A stretch of DNA of 64,000 bases, from assembly GCA_033296885.1 (NCBI GenBank), contig MU863998.1, positions 45,141-109,140 of the forward strand. The letters run 5' to 3'. The translations under genes and the position numbers were made by a program. This DNA comes from Triangularia verruculosa. Its lineage: Eukaryota > Ascomycota > Sordariomycetes > Sordariales > Podosporaceae. This document shows, piece by piece, positions 41,524-52,083 of this stretch. The first letter of the stretch is position 1, and each line of letters begins with the position of its first letter. Under the pieces are notes generated by a model. That model did not search any database. It was not told the DNA's origin and saw nothing but the letters and a program-made list of their open reading frames with translations.

Positions 41524-43024
41524 ATGCCAAGAGAAATAATCACCATCCAGGCCGGCCAGTGCGGCAACAGCAGTCAGTGTTTCCCTTTCCGTCTCCTCCA
41601 CAGCAACACCTAACGTGTTTTGCTTCCCAGTTGGCAGCCAGTTCTGGCAGCAGCTATGCCAGGAGCACGGCATCAGCCAGGACGGCAACCTCGAGGACTT
41701 TGCGACCGAGGGCGGCGATCGAAAAGATGTATTCTACTACCAGAGCGACGATACCCGCTACATTCCAAGAGCTATCCTGATCGATCTCGAACCACGAGTC
41801 ATCCACGGAATTCAAGCAGGCCCATACAGGAACATATACAACCCAGAGAACTTTTATATCGGCAAAAGTGGTGTGGGGGCCGGAAACAACTGGGGTGATG
41901 GGTACCAGACAGGAGAGCTGGTGCACGAGGAGATCATGGAGATGATCGATCGGGAAGCGGACGGCAGTGACTCTCTCGAGGGCTTCATGATGCTGCACTC
42001 TATTGCCGGAGGTACAGGTTCAGGTCTGGGGTCCTTCCTCCTCGAAAGGTTAAACGACAGGTTCCCCAAAAAGATCATCCAGACATACTCAGTATTCCCT
42101 GACACGACAAATTCTGGCGACGTGGTGGTACACCCATACAACAGCATGCTCACCATGAGACGACTGACCCAAAATGCCGACTCGGTCGTCGTGCTCGATA
42201 ACGGGGCCCTCTCGCATATTGCAGCAGACAGGCTTCACATGCAAGAACCGTCCTTCCAACAGACGAACCAGCTGGTTTCAACTGTCATGTCCGCCAGCAC
42301 CACCACCCTCCGATATCCAGGCTACATGCACAATGACCTTGTCAGCATCCTCGCATCTCTCATCCCAACACCTCGTTGCCACTTCCTCATGACTTCGTAC
42401 ACCCCCTTCACCGGTGACCAAGTTGAGCAGGCCAAGACAGTCCGCAAGACCACAGTTTTAGATGTCATGCGTCGTCTGTTGCAGCCCAAGAACCGCATGG
42501 TGTCGACCGTGCCTGGCAAGAAGAGCTGCTACATTTCCATCTTGAACGTGATCCAGGGAGAGGTCGACCCGACAGACGTTCACAAGAGTTTGCTCCGTAT
42601 TCGTGAACGTCGCCTGGCCACTTTTATTCCTTGGGGTCCGGCCAGTATTCAGGTGGCTCTGACCAAGAGGAGCCCATACATTCCCATGGCACACCGTGTC
42701 AGCGGTCTGATGCTGGCGAATCACACTAGCATTGCTACAGTATGTCTCTTTGCATTTTATGGAGTACTCTTTATTCTAACGATATTACAGCTATTCAAAA
42801 GAATACATCGCCAATACGAGGGCATGAGAAAACGCAACGCCTTCTTGGAGGGTTACAAAAAGACCGCTCCCTTTGCTGATAACCTAAGCGAGTTTGATGA
42901 AGCCCGTGAGGTTGTCACAGATCTCATTGCCGAGTATGAGGCCGCCGAGGATGCCAACTATCTCAACCCAGATATTGGAAATGAAAACCCCACCTCAGCT
43001 GAGGCAGACAAGAGGATGGGCTAG
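41524..43024 (+). CDS. Gamma-tubulin (spindle pole body microtubule nucleation)
   Basis: Three exons (41524-41572, 41631-42739, 42791-43024) give 463 residues. Exon 1 encodes MPREIITIQAGQCGNS and joins to IGSQFWQQLCQEHGISQDG, the gamma-tubulin N-terminus. The donor of intron 1 is the less common GTCAGT. The GTP-binding tubulin signature AGGTGSG is at about 142-148. Gamma-specific features include NLEDFATEGGDRKDVFYYQ, RYIPRAILIDLEPRVI, and the C-terminal block LFKRIHRQYEGMRKRNAFLE. The protein nucleates microtubules within gamma-tubulin small complexes at spindle pole bodies. It is the homologue of Aspergillus mipA. Family length is normal. Confidence 0.97.
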
Positions 43025-43336
43025 TCGAGGTCAAGTTGAATAGGCGGCATATGCCCATAATGTATGAGTGACGGATGCACGGATGATTATGGATGGGCAA
43101 TTACGGCGTTTGGGGGTTTCAGGGGCCGGGAGCAAGCGTCTGTGTAAGTTACGCTTTCATTCCTGGTTGATATGACTGAAATGAAAAAGTCTGGATGGAA
43201 TAATACTACCGCATACTCTATTCTCTGAAACTCGTCTCGAGCCGTGACCATGGTGATGTCAGCTCGTCACCATCAGCACACCTGACACTCAATTCTCTTG
43301 CAGTCTCGAAACACTCTGTGGCGACTGGTGGTTCAC
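43025..43336. other. Intergenic region after gamma-tubulin
   Basis: 312 nt with the tubulin 3' flank and the presumed promoter of the next gene. A TTCTCTTGCAG acceptor-like sequence lies near 43295-43306 but no matching upstream exon was identified. Part of this stretch resembles the region near 44950 upstream of the following gene. Confidence 0.45.
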
Positions 43337-44430
43337 ATGGCTCGCAGACTTTGCGAGTACAGAGGACTGGTACCAACATTTGAAGGGGCCACAGGATTAT
43401 AAGAACCAGTTCCCCTCTGCATTTTCTCGACCGTCCTCAGCCTCGCAAGTCAACGCCTTATCCCCGCCCTGGACGAGACTCTCGGCCGCCGCTCCAAATT
43501 AACACCTCGATTCCCATTCCAGCTCCGTCCCCCTCTACTCACGTAACACGCTCGCCCCCCTATGGTGAAATTCCCACCTTCACCCCCAGCCCCTTATCCA
43601 GTGTACCTCTACCGTCATCAGCGTCCATCTACCGAAGGGGTCAGGCAGCTCGGAGCAGCAGCACACCCAGGGACCCGCCAGTTCTGCGTCATCCGGTGCC
43701 GATTAGACCAAGGCTGACATTACCGCCGACACCGCCAGCAACATCCCCACCAACCCCATCACCAACTATCCTTGTGACACCCCCCGACGATGATTATCCC
43801 CTGGAGAAGAAGAAGAAGAAGAAAGACCAAGATATAGGCGCAACGAATACAAGCTTGGGCTGCCCAAGGTCTATCACAACACCATTCAGCCTGGTCGAAA
43901 GACACAGCTCACCAGCCGGGTCCGAGAGATCAATCCCCAACCGCTCGGATCTCTCCCCTAGCGAGAACGCCATTCTCCGTGCGCTCACTCCCGCGCCCAG
44001 ACGGCCCTCGCCAAAGCAACCCATCCGGAGGAAAGCGGTCCCACCAAAGCTAAAGAGCTACTTCGCGCCAAGGATCCCCTCAGAGCAGCCAAAGATCCAG
44101 TTTGGAAGGCCGCTTCTTGTCTGGAACCAGCAGAGGGATTATTTCCTGGCTAGATACTTGAGCGACCTGGCGGGAATGTCGGGGAATGTCTCGGTCACGG
44201 TGGTGGGTGAGAGTTTAGCAAGGGATCTGCAGACGGGTTCAGGTGTCCCGTTCGAGAGGATTACTCAGTTGGGATATATGCGTATGCCTGTTGAGGATGT
44301 GCTGGGATATGCGAATAGTGTGCAGCCGGTGAGAATCTCGGGGCGGGACGGGGGGTTTGGTTCGCCTTATGAGCTGGACGGTTTGGCGGTGGTTCCGTAT
44401 ACGCATAGAATTGGGCGCTATCGAACCTGA
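43337..44430 (+). CDS. Hypothetical Pro/Ser-rich protein with a folded C-terminus (start uncertain)
   Basis: The plus-strand frame is open without a stop from 43384 to TGA at 44430, but it contains no ATG until late, so an upstream exon is needed. One model joins 43337-43369 (MARRLCEYRGL) to 43441-44430 across a 71-nt GT-AG intron in phase 0, giving about 340 residues. Residues after the junction are Pro/Ser/Thr-rich (STPYPRPGRDSRPP, LPPTPPATSPPTPSPT) with a run of six lysines (EKKKKKKDQD). The last about 110 residues look folded: KIQFGRPLLVWNQQRDYFLA, GNVSVTVVGESLARDLQTGS and ITQLGYMRMPVEDVLGYANS. No known family is recognised. The 5' block is shared with the next gene. Confidence 0.5.
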
Positions 44431-45245
44431 GAAGGGGACATGTCTACTGGGGCAACTCGGCAGGGCTGGTTCTTGATGGTTGTTGAAGTTGGCCGGCGTT
44501 GAAGTTGAATTAGCCAGGAGGCTGGGGCTCGTAAAGCAAGTTTTGATTTGCAGGACACAGTAGTGTTTTCTTTGTAAAGGGGGAATGTTTTGAGATTGAG
44601 ATACTTGATTACGGGCATAGCAAATGATGATGGAACTTCACGACTTTGTTAGCTATCATCTTGCTTCTTATCGCCAACTGCTGTAGTCCTCTACTAGCTA
44701 TTCTGGTACTTAATTTACAAGAATTTGTACACTTGGAGAGCCAGGAACAATCGGGGAGCTGGGGCTCCTCATCAGGGAAGATATGGAGTCAAATGTTCAT
44801 GTGAACACGGCCAACTCCCATTCTCGACTCATTCCCCGGCATATCACAGATGGAAGACCGTCAGGGCTAAAGAAGGAAAGGCATCAGATAAGTTATAGAC
44901 ACCACTTGCCATAGCTACATCCGGTCACGGTCAATCACAGCACAGCTGACGCTCAAATCCTTATCTTCCTCGTACCACACAAACGCATCACGATACAACA
45001 AATAAATTGTTCACATGGCCCCCAGAATTTGCGAGTACAGAAGAGCGGTGTCAACAACCAAGCAGCTAGCAGCTAGCAGCCAGCAGGATATATATTATGT
45101 CGTTCCTTTATTTTTTGTCACCATTATAAATGTGGTCAACAACCACACTACCTACCTACCTACCTTACTTTCCATACTGACCGAATACATCTGCAAAGCA
45201 ACACCATACCCATCCTCATATCGCTCTCGCCACTCCACCACCACC
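44431..45245. other. Intergenic region and leader of the 45.2-kb gene
   Basis: 815 nt. The segment 45009-45056 repeats the 5' block at 43331-43378. An in-frame upstream ATG at 45015 would lengthen the next protein, but the intervening translation looks like leader sequence (for example CCTACCTACC runs). No other gene is supported. Confidence 0.45.
45009..45056 (+). repeat. Second copy of a diverged 48-bp 5' block (first copy 43331-43378)
   Basis: Aligned without gaps, the two 48-nt blocks agree at about 40 positions. Both begin GTTCACATGG, include TTTGCGAGTACAGA and end TCAACA or CCAACA. Each contains an ATG in the same place (43337 and 45015). A weaker match lies upstream of both (CTGACACTCAA versus CTGACGCTCAA). 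Confidence 0.75.
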
Positions 45246-46352
45246 ATGCCCCGACGCAGAGGAGGAGGTGGCTTTTCCCGAGGCCTCAAAGGTGTCGGCA
45301 GAGGTCTCGGGCGGGCAGTTGGTACAGTTGGCAAAGTCAAGGGCATCCGGCCGCCCCGGCGAACAGGAAGATCGGGCTGGAAAAGCAAGGGTAGTTCCGG
45401 GTTCAGGAGTAAGGGAAGCTCCAAGATCTCTTTTGGCAAGGGCAGAAGTGGAGCGTCCCGCCAGCCGATGGTACTGCGGCCGGACGGGAGTTCAAGCGCG
45501 AAGTCCAAGTCAGGATCGTGGTGGAGGGGGAACCGTTCGGGTAATCGGTCTGGAGAACCACAATGGCAAAAGCGGATTACTAGAAAAGCCGTCGGCAGTG
45601 GACCTCGTCATCAGAAGGGATATCAGGGACGGCAGGAGCGATTGGACTCGGAGAGATCGTTAAAGCAAAGCAAACGGCTTATCGAGAAGCAGGGACAGCG
45701 GGGGAGATCGCCTGAACCCTCGAGATGGTCACGCCGCAGACGTTCCGATGATGATGGCTACAGCAGCTATGCTTCTTCATACGGGTCAGCTTCGACTTAT
45801 ATTCAGATTAATACCCACCAGGATTACGACCCCTATGAAGAAGAGTCCCCATTGTATGTCAAACGTTCTCGATGGGCTCGACGCCAGCCGGCCCAATCTC
45901 GCAGTCATGAATCGTATCAGCCACCGATTCAGTATCCTCAACCTAACCATTATGCCCAATACTACCAATTTGACCCTCGCAGTTACACCCCCTATCCTCA
46001 TTCCGTTCAAAGATACCCCCCACAGGTTGGCATCTACACTCCCTCTGCTACCGCTACCCCAGCTTCATTCCATCAACCCGGCTTCTCACCTCCCTTTGGG
46101 GTCCCCCTTCCATATAAACAACATCACCGCCTCAACCCAAGCCCTGCGGCTACTTACCCGTCCATGCACCAAGGCTATACCCCCAACCAGGCGCATCATC
46201 ACAAATATACCCCCAACCAGACACACCACCCTATCTCAAACTCCCTTCCCTCCCACCAACCAAACCGTCGCCCATCACAGGCGGCAACAGAATATAAACT
46301 GCAGACGCATAGAGTTGAAGGAGGGGATGTAAGCCTTTTTTCTTTTTGGTAG
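45246..46352 (+). CDS. Hypothetical Arg/Gly/Ser-rich basic protein
   Basis: A single exon of 368 residues from an ATG in CCACCATGCC context, or 445 residues if the in-frame ATG at 45015 is used. The first about 100 residues are very basic and Gly-rich (MPRRRGGGGFSRGLKGVGRG, SSGFRSKGSSKISFGKGRSG), suggesting nucleic-acid binding or a nucleolar location. Residues about 130-175 hold Arg/Ser clusters (RSPEPSRWSRRRRSDDDGYS). The rest is Tyr/Pro/Gln/His-rich and disordered, with two related units near the end (GYTPNQAHHH and KYTPNQTHHP). No domain, signal peptide or membrane helix is visible. The family is not recognised. Confidence 0.62.
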   Translation: MPRRRGGGGFSRGLKGVGRGLGRAVGTVGKVKGIRPPRRTGRSGWKSKGSSGFRSKGSSKISFGKGRSGASRQPMVLRPDGSSSAKSKSGSWWRGNRSGNRSGEPQWQKRITRKAVGSGPRHQKGYQGRQERLDSERSLKQSKRLIEKQGQRGRSPEPSRWSRRRRSDDDGYSSYASSYGSASTYIQINTHQDYDPYEEESPLYVKRSRWARRQPAQSRSHESYQPPIQYPQPNHYAQYYQFDPRSYTPYPHSVQRYPPQVGIYTPSATATPASFHQPGFSPPFGVPLPYKQHHRLNPSPAATYPSMHQGYTPNQAHHHKYTPNQTHHPISNSLPSHQPNRRPSQAATEYKLQTHRVEGGDVSLFSFW

Positions 46353-47574
46353 TACACTTGCGAATATCAGTGTAATCAATCGAAAAAAGCGAGAAAAAAA
46401 AAGGGGTTACATCAATCTGGCATCCGTCCAGCTATCTTTCTGTAGAGCGTTGCCTACCTCTAATACCCCACGGCACTACCAGGCAGCTAGATATCGAGGT
46501 GATCAAACCATGACCAAACAGCAAGCTAACCTAAACGCAAAAGTTGGGCCGATCCTAGGTCTCTCTCCGGACTTGAGTTCTCTAAATAATCCTCCTCAAA
46601 GTTGAATAAGAGTGAGAAAGAAAAGTCTTGTTGTTGAGACAAATAGTATTTGTGTCTCCAGTGTGTGATGCGACCAGGCTCTCTCCATTATAAACCTATA
46701 CGCGCCACTCTAACTTTTCCTATAGAGTAGATCATCATCACCATATCTATATATATATATATATATATATCAATCTGCTCGTGTCCAGTTACTATCCGAC
46801 TACCTACCTATCCAAACACAACCTCCAACCGACCACAACCCACAATAAAAACCCAACAATACCTTTACCTAAATACTTCCTTCAAACCGCAAGGAATTCC
46901 AACACAAACATCCCCCTACCTTCCATTTATCCCCACAACCCCCATCTAACCCCCTCCCCTCCCTCTACCTTACCCGTAAGAACATCCGAAGAAGTGTCAC
47001 GGACATGATAAACTCAGAGTGCCCGGGTTCAGGGGCTGTACTCTTTCCCCTACTATCCTTAGTTAGTATCATAAAGCCTATAAAATCACAACACCGTCCC
47101 CCCCCCCTCCCCCCTAAAAGATAGAAGAATAGTAAAAAAAAACCTCTCCTCAAACTGAGCACACGATTCTAGAGAGGAAACTTCTAGCACAAAACTCAAA
47201 CCCCTACCCCTCATAACCAATCACCGCACACCAAACCTCAATCACCAAACCCAACCCCATAAAACCTCATCACTAAGGTAGTATATCGTTAAAAGATACC
47301 CTGATCATCTGATTTATGAAAAAAAGACCCAAGACCACTTTATACACGTAATCAGTACACAACCACCCACTCCTCCCACAAAAAAAAAAAGTCGAGCGAG
47401 CAAAAAAAGCGAGAGAGAGGACGCCGCCGGCTCAAGAGCATTGTTGTATATCCCCTTTTTTTTCTTCCTCCCTTCTTCCCAATCCGTCTTCCTGTCCCAC
47501 CAAGGTCACCATCTAACAAACATAAAACCAAAAAAAATAAAATTATCATGACCCGAAACCTATTATTCCCTCTT
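46353..47574. other. 1.2-kb convergent 3' flanks with AT microsatellite
   Basis: Low-complexity, A/C-rich sequence. The AT repeat at about 46746-46770, poly-A and C runs around 47100-47140 and a CTACC motif group near 46795 are visible. No gene is supported. Confidence 0.5.
46746..46770. repeat. AT dinucleotide repeat
   Basis: About twelve TA/AT copies are read directly. Confidence 0.9.
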
Positions 47575-49206
47575 TTAATTGTTATTGTTGCTGCTACTGC
47601 CAGTCCTCAATTGCTGATTTTGCCCAGACGACCGCCTCCTCTCGCGGCTGTCCTTCGAATTGCTGCTCTCTCCTTCCTCCGACTCCTCGTCGCTGACTTG
47701 TTGACTGCCCTCATCTTGTGACTGACTTCTCCGGTTCTTGTTGGTCATCTACATTACACGGTCAATATTCCACTGTTTCTAGGAAATGTGCACGAAGGAG
47801 CGAGAAATGAACATACCCAGGACCTCACACCGCCAATCAACCCAAGAGTGTAACCAGTGACGAAATCGTTCACGTTGCTCGTAGCTCGTTCTCCAGCCGT
47901 AGTAGTCGATCCCGGACTCCTGGGACCGCCGAAATACCCCGAAAACGACGGACCCGATGGGCTGCTAGGCACGTCGTTACCGTTGTGGGATTGCGACATG
48001 GGTCCATGTCTTGCTGGGCTCTGGGGGCGACTAGACGGCCAGAACTGACGCAGCTCTCTGCTGAGCTCCTGTCCCGTCGTAGCCCAGTTGCTGCGGATAT
48101 TGTCACGCAGATCCTGGACATGGCGCTTTAGTTCGAGCTCGTTCTTCTTCAGCCAGCTGACATTGAGCTCTTGGCGGGTGGTTCCGCGCTTGAGCTGCCG
48201 GGCGATGTATTTCTCGTAGTCACGGACGATCCTGACCGTTCTGTTAGCCGGCTTTCCTGTCTAGCTTTTGATGCGTTTCGACCTACTTCGTGATAATTCC
48301 CGTGGTGCTTACACCTTCTGTTCTCTGAGTAACCAAGAACTTGCCTGCCGCCTTGATTGGGGCATAGATATCGTCACCCTCGTCAGCACCATATGGGATG
48401 TCGTCATGGGCAACATAGTCGATCCTGTGCTTTTCGAGAAACTCGGGAGTAACGATCCAAGGGCAGCTCTCGACAACCTCATCCACCCACTTGCAATGCC
48501 TGACAGTCTCAGCCCGCTCCTTGCCAGAAAGAACTGTCAGACCTTTGCGTCGGTGGGTGTCCTCGTCGCCAGTCACGCCCACAATCAGGTATACCTCGGG
48601 GAAAGCCTTCTTTGCTTGCTCGAGCTGGCGCATGTGACTGGGAGGGGTTCAAAGTTAGCAATTGATCCCTAGAAAAACCAAAAATAAGAAGAAGACTTAC
48701 CCCAGATGGAAGAGATCAAAGACACCGTCAGCGTAAACCCTTACCGCCCGACCAGTAGGAGGATCGTTTGTTCTGTACCCAACAGGGTGGGTGAGGGTGC
48801 CAATTGGCGGCGGAGCCATGGACTCGTCAGGCTTGTCGAACGAGCTGCTGCTCCCATTGCTGATCCCCCTCGCCACAACACTCTTCCGGCTCCCCTTCCG
48901 AGTCACGCGCTCAGCGATGTCGGTGCTCGCCTCGGTGGTGTCGCTTGGCTCACCCGGATCAGCGACCTGGGCGTTGCTTGTCGTGGGAGTTGAGGACGAG
49001 CCCGGGTTCCCGCGCAGGCGTTTGCTGGGTGGGTGTCCGGCTGCGGCATTGATTCCGGATTCGGGGGCCGTGGTGTCGCCCTCCTCGGCCGAAGCGTCCC
49101 GGGACTCGGGCTGGGCGATCTGTCCTTGCTGGATGTTCATGGCGACAGAGGTGTTGTTGCGCTTTCTCTTTCCGGCGCTCTGCGACGCTGAGCTTGGAGA
49201 CGACAT
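47575..49206 (-). CDS. PCT1: Choline-phosphate cytidylyltransferase (Kennedy pathway)
   Basis: Four exons (48701-49206, 48287-48637, 47817-48231, 47575-47748) give 481 residues. The nucleotidyltransferase core is intact: RVYADGVFDLFHLGHMRQLE is completed across intron 1 with HxGH at residues 167-170. ETVRHCKWVDEVVESCPWIV lies mid-domain, and RTEGVSTTG (274-281) is the second CTP-binding motif. An amphipathic, charged helix region (YEKYIARQLKRGTTRQELNV and LKKNELELKRHVQDL) follows, the expected membrane-sensing M domain. The tail is Ser/Gln/Asn-rich. The enzyme makes CDP-choline, the rate-limiting step of phosphatidylcholine synthesis from choline, and is controlled by reversible membrane binding. 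The long disordered N-terminus with KRKRNN and SKRLRG is consistent with nuclear targeting. Confidence 0.96.
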
Positions 49207-50264
49207 GGTGGATATGCTGGATGTGTTGTCCGGTGATTTACTAAGATGGAAGTCGAAGGAACCGTAGCCGGGACGGCGCCTGCAGAAGAAAGACCGGGTA
49301 CGATGGGGAAAGCGCTGGCTTTTGTGGGGCGTTCCAGCGCACTTTGTGCTTCGTGGGAGGGACGATGCTTGTAGCGGAACAGCCAAGGTCGAGATGGGCG
49401 GGGACCGTGGATTCTGCCAAGGGTTGGTGCAGGTTCTTGAGCCTCTCTCTGACAGTGACGCGATATAAATTGTCGGAGCGAATGGAAACGCACAGGTTTT
49501 TGATGGACGAAGCCAAGGCGACGCTTCCTTCACATGCAGACAATTGGATAAACGCGAGACCCAACGACTACTCACCACTAGCGACACTAGGTAACGACCA
49601 AGAGTCAAAACCGGGAATCTGGGAACCAATCTGGGATTTGGTAAATATATGAAATGGGACGCGTCCGAGGGCGGCGGCGAGGGGCAAGCTGTCCTGTCGA
49701 GTCCCGGTCAAGGGGAATTTCTCGAACAAATTTCTTTTGGATGCTCCCAAGATCAGGGGGCTGCGACGCAATCCCTGCTCTTCCCGCGACTGCAGCAGCT
49801 TCTTGTAGTGCCGTCACGTCATTATTAGTTGGTCCGTGCTTGGCACCTGTGGTTACTCCATCCTCTGATTGGCTGGGAATTCAAGACTGAGTCGTGGTCT
49901 TCAACCACTTGTGGCTCCTTTGGATCCAGTACGTAATAAGCATCAAGTACTAGGTAGATGTATGATTTTTCTTTCTTTCTAGGTCTTCAGGGAACTTATA
50001 TGGTGTCTTTTCTATTCACTTTTCATGATCTCGCTAATAAGTTCTTGAAAAATCCTATGAAGCTGTAACTCGACATGGCGCCATGAAAAACAGAACTTCA
50101 AATACAGACTAAACCCATCCACGTTTACAGATGCGCAAATCAAGCTCACAAACAAAATAATATCAAAACACAACAGAACCCCCTCTATCCAACACCACCG
50201 GGCATCCATCTACCTTCCCTCTTCCACCACCGAGAAGCATGAACTCACCACCCTTCCCAACCCT
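49207..50264. other. Intergenic region upstream of PCT1
   Basis: About 1.06 kb with the PCT1 promoter and leader and the 3' flank of the CAP gene. Overlapping short frames on both strands (around 49137-49650) show no domain. Nothing else is supported. Confidence 0.5.
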
Positions 50265-50897
50265 CTAGTAAGGCCTCTCCCCAACAAAATTCCCCGGCCC
50301 CTCATACCTAGCAACCGCATAAACTCCCCCCTTCCCATCCCCCACCGCCGCCATCCCAACCCTCTTCGTCCTCGACCACATGCACTGCGTATAATGCCCA
50401 ACCACCCCCCTCGTCGGCTCCCCCACCTTTTGTCCGCTATACCACCTCCCCTCATCCAGCCAGCTCTTCGTCGCATTCGTGCACGGCTCCTTCGCAAAGT
50501 TCCCTCCACTCGCCCAGTACAAATTCTCTCCTTGGCCTGTGTTGGTCGCGTGCTGCAGCTTCCCGACGGTCTTGGCTAGATGTTGCGCCCATTGGCGGGC
50601 GGAAGCCTCGAGGGATATGTCGTAGGCGAGGGGAGGGACGTTTTTGGAGCGGCGGGCCGTGTTGTGGAGTTTGAAGGCTGCGAGGACGTCGGGGGTGACG
50701 GTGATGGGTTTGGGTGCGGCGGAGATGGAGAATGCGGTGGGTGGAGGGGTGGAAGCGGCGATGAGAATGGTCTCAGAGGGGGTTTCTGTTTCCGAAGAGG
50801 CCGCGGTGGGCTCGTCCCCGTCGATGATGGGTGGTGTGGGGAGTTCTGCTTCTTCGGCTGGGAGCGGGGAGTGGACGGCTTCTTGCTCGATGGCCAT
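50265..50897 (-). CDS. CAP/SCP (PR-1-like) domain protein without a signal peptide
   Basis: A single exon of 210 residues. The first about 68 residues are acidic and Pro/Ser/Thr-rich with no hydrophobic leader, although most fungal CAP proteins are secreted. The CAP domain covers about 70-205: LAAFKLHNTARRSKNVPPLA (with His78), LEASARQWAQHLAK, GQGENLYWASG (Glu124), and the signature GHYTQCMWSRTKRVGMA (His168). These agree with the sterol- and lipid-binding Pry/GAPR-1 family. The architecture is closer to the cytosolic, Golgi-associated GAPR-1 type than to secreted Pry proteins. An upstream exon supplying a signal sequence cannot be excluded but none was found in the 110 nt upstream. The sense strand turns abruptly G-rich after about 50580. 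Confidence 0.9.
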   Translation of the reverse strand: MAIEQEAVHSPLPAEEAELPTPPIIDGDEPTAASSETETPSETILIAASTPPPTAFSISAAPKPITVTPDVLAAFKLHNTARRSKNVPPLAYDISLEASARQWAQHLAKTVGKLQHATNTGQGENLYWASGGNFAKEPCTNATKSWLDEGRWYSGQKVGEPTRGVVGHYTQCMWSRTKRVGMAAVGDGKGGVYAVARYEGPGNFVGERPY

Positions 50898-52083
50898 GGC
50901 GATGATATAGTTGGTTGTGTAAGATTGGTGGAAGGTTTTCTGGTAGGTTTCTGAACTTGTGATATCACAATGCTGCTACCACTTTTCTTCCTGCGATTGA
51001 TGAGATGAGGACGTTAGGGTGCTTTTATACTTCAGCTTCCTGCCTTCACTCGCCTTCATCGAGACCATGCGGCTTCGTAAATACACCCATCAAACCATAC
51101 CTCTCAACTCCGAGTAATAGCGGCCGCTGCTCAAGTCATGCCTCTCACTTCATGGGGTGGGAGCGTGTCTTGAGGTGTCTGAACAAGGCAATATTACCCA
51201 ACCTTACCACAATTGTAGAAGGACCTGCTCACTATATTCAGCCATAGGAGCTTCCCAACCCAGCTGACATGTGGCGCGGGACGCAATATTCCGACATGTT
51301 CAGCCAATGTAGGCGAGAGCCTTCCCTCCCCAAGGCTCTCTCACTCCAGCACCGTGAGCTTTTTTGAACTCCAGCTTCCAACGTAATCTTCTCACCCACC
51401 CGCATTTCCCTTGAATTACCTACATCTCACGCATGCAACTTCCTAGGGGGTGTCAAAACCCCAATAAGCCAAACTGCTAAGATTCCTGTTGCCTACCTAT
51501 CCCCCCAATCCCATTCACTGAAAGTTGAAGCAGCCTCAATCCACCGAACAAAAACAAGGGTCTTAAACTATCAGCTGATAACAATCCTTATCAGTACGCA
51601 CGGACCACAAGAAAAACGTTTCCGTTTTCACCCGTCCTTTCCCGTTCTCGGTGGAAGGCTGGACCACAACGTTCCCTGGTGGCGGGCAAACAGCCGCTGC
51701 GGTCACGTCATAGGCTTGGCCTGTACTCCCAAGGCCTCGGCCTGGGGATTTCACGGCCGTTTGATGAGCTCAGGATAGCCCGCCACATTCATAAGATGAG
51801 AAGAGCAAAATTGTAAGAATTGTTTACTGAGATTCATTCGAGGATGTCATAATTGGATGATCTGAAAATGCCCACCACCACCGTAACAACCTCATTATTC
51901 ATCACCTCACTTCCACCCCTTGCTTGCTTGCTTTGCAACCGCCTGCTTCAGCTGTAAACCATCCCATGCCTTCAAGAAACCAATCTCGTAACCTAATCAA
52001 TGCCTCAAGTAACCCCCCTCCCCCCCCCCAAAAAAAAACTAATATAAATCAAAATCTACACTGCGCTCAATCCCACGTATGCT
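50898..52083. other. Intergenic region, nothing recognised
   Basis: About 1.2 kb with the CAP-gene promoter and the 3' flank of the F-box-like gene. C- and A-runs near 52016-52038. No gene or RNA is seen. Confidence 0.5.
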
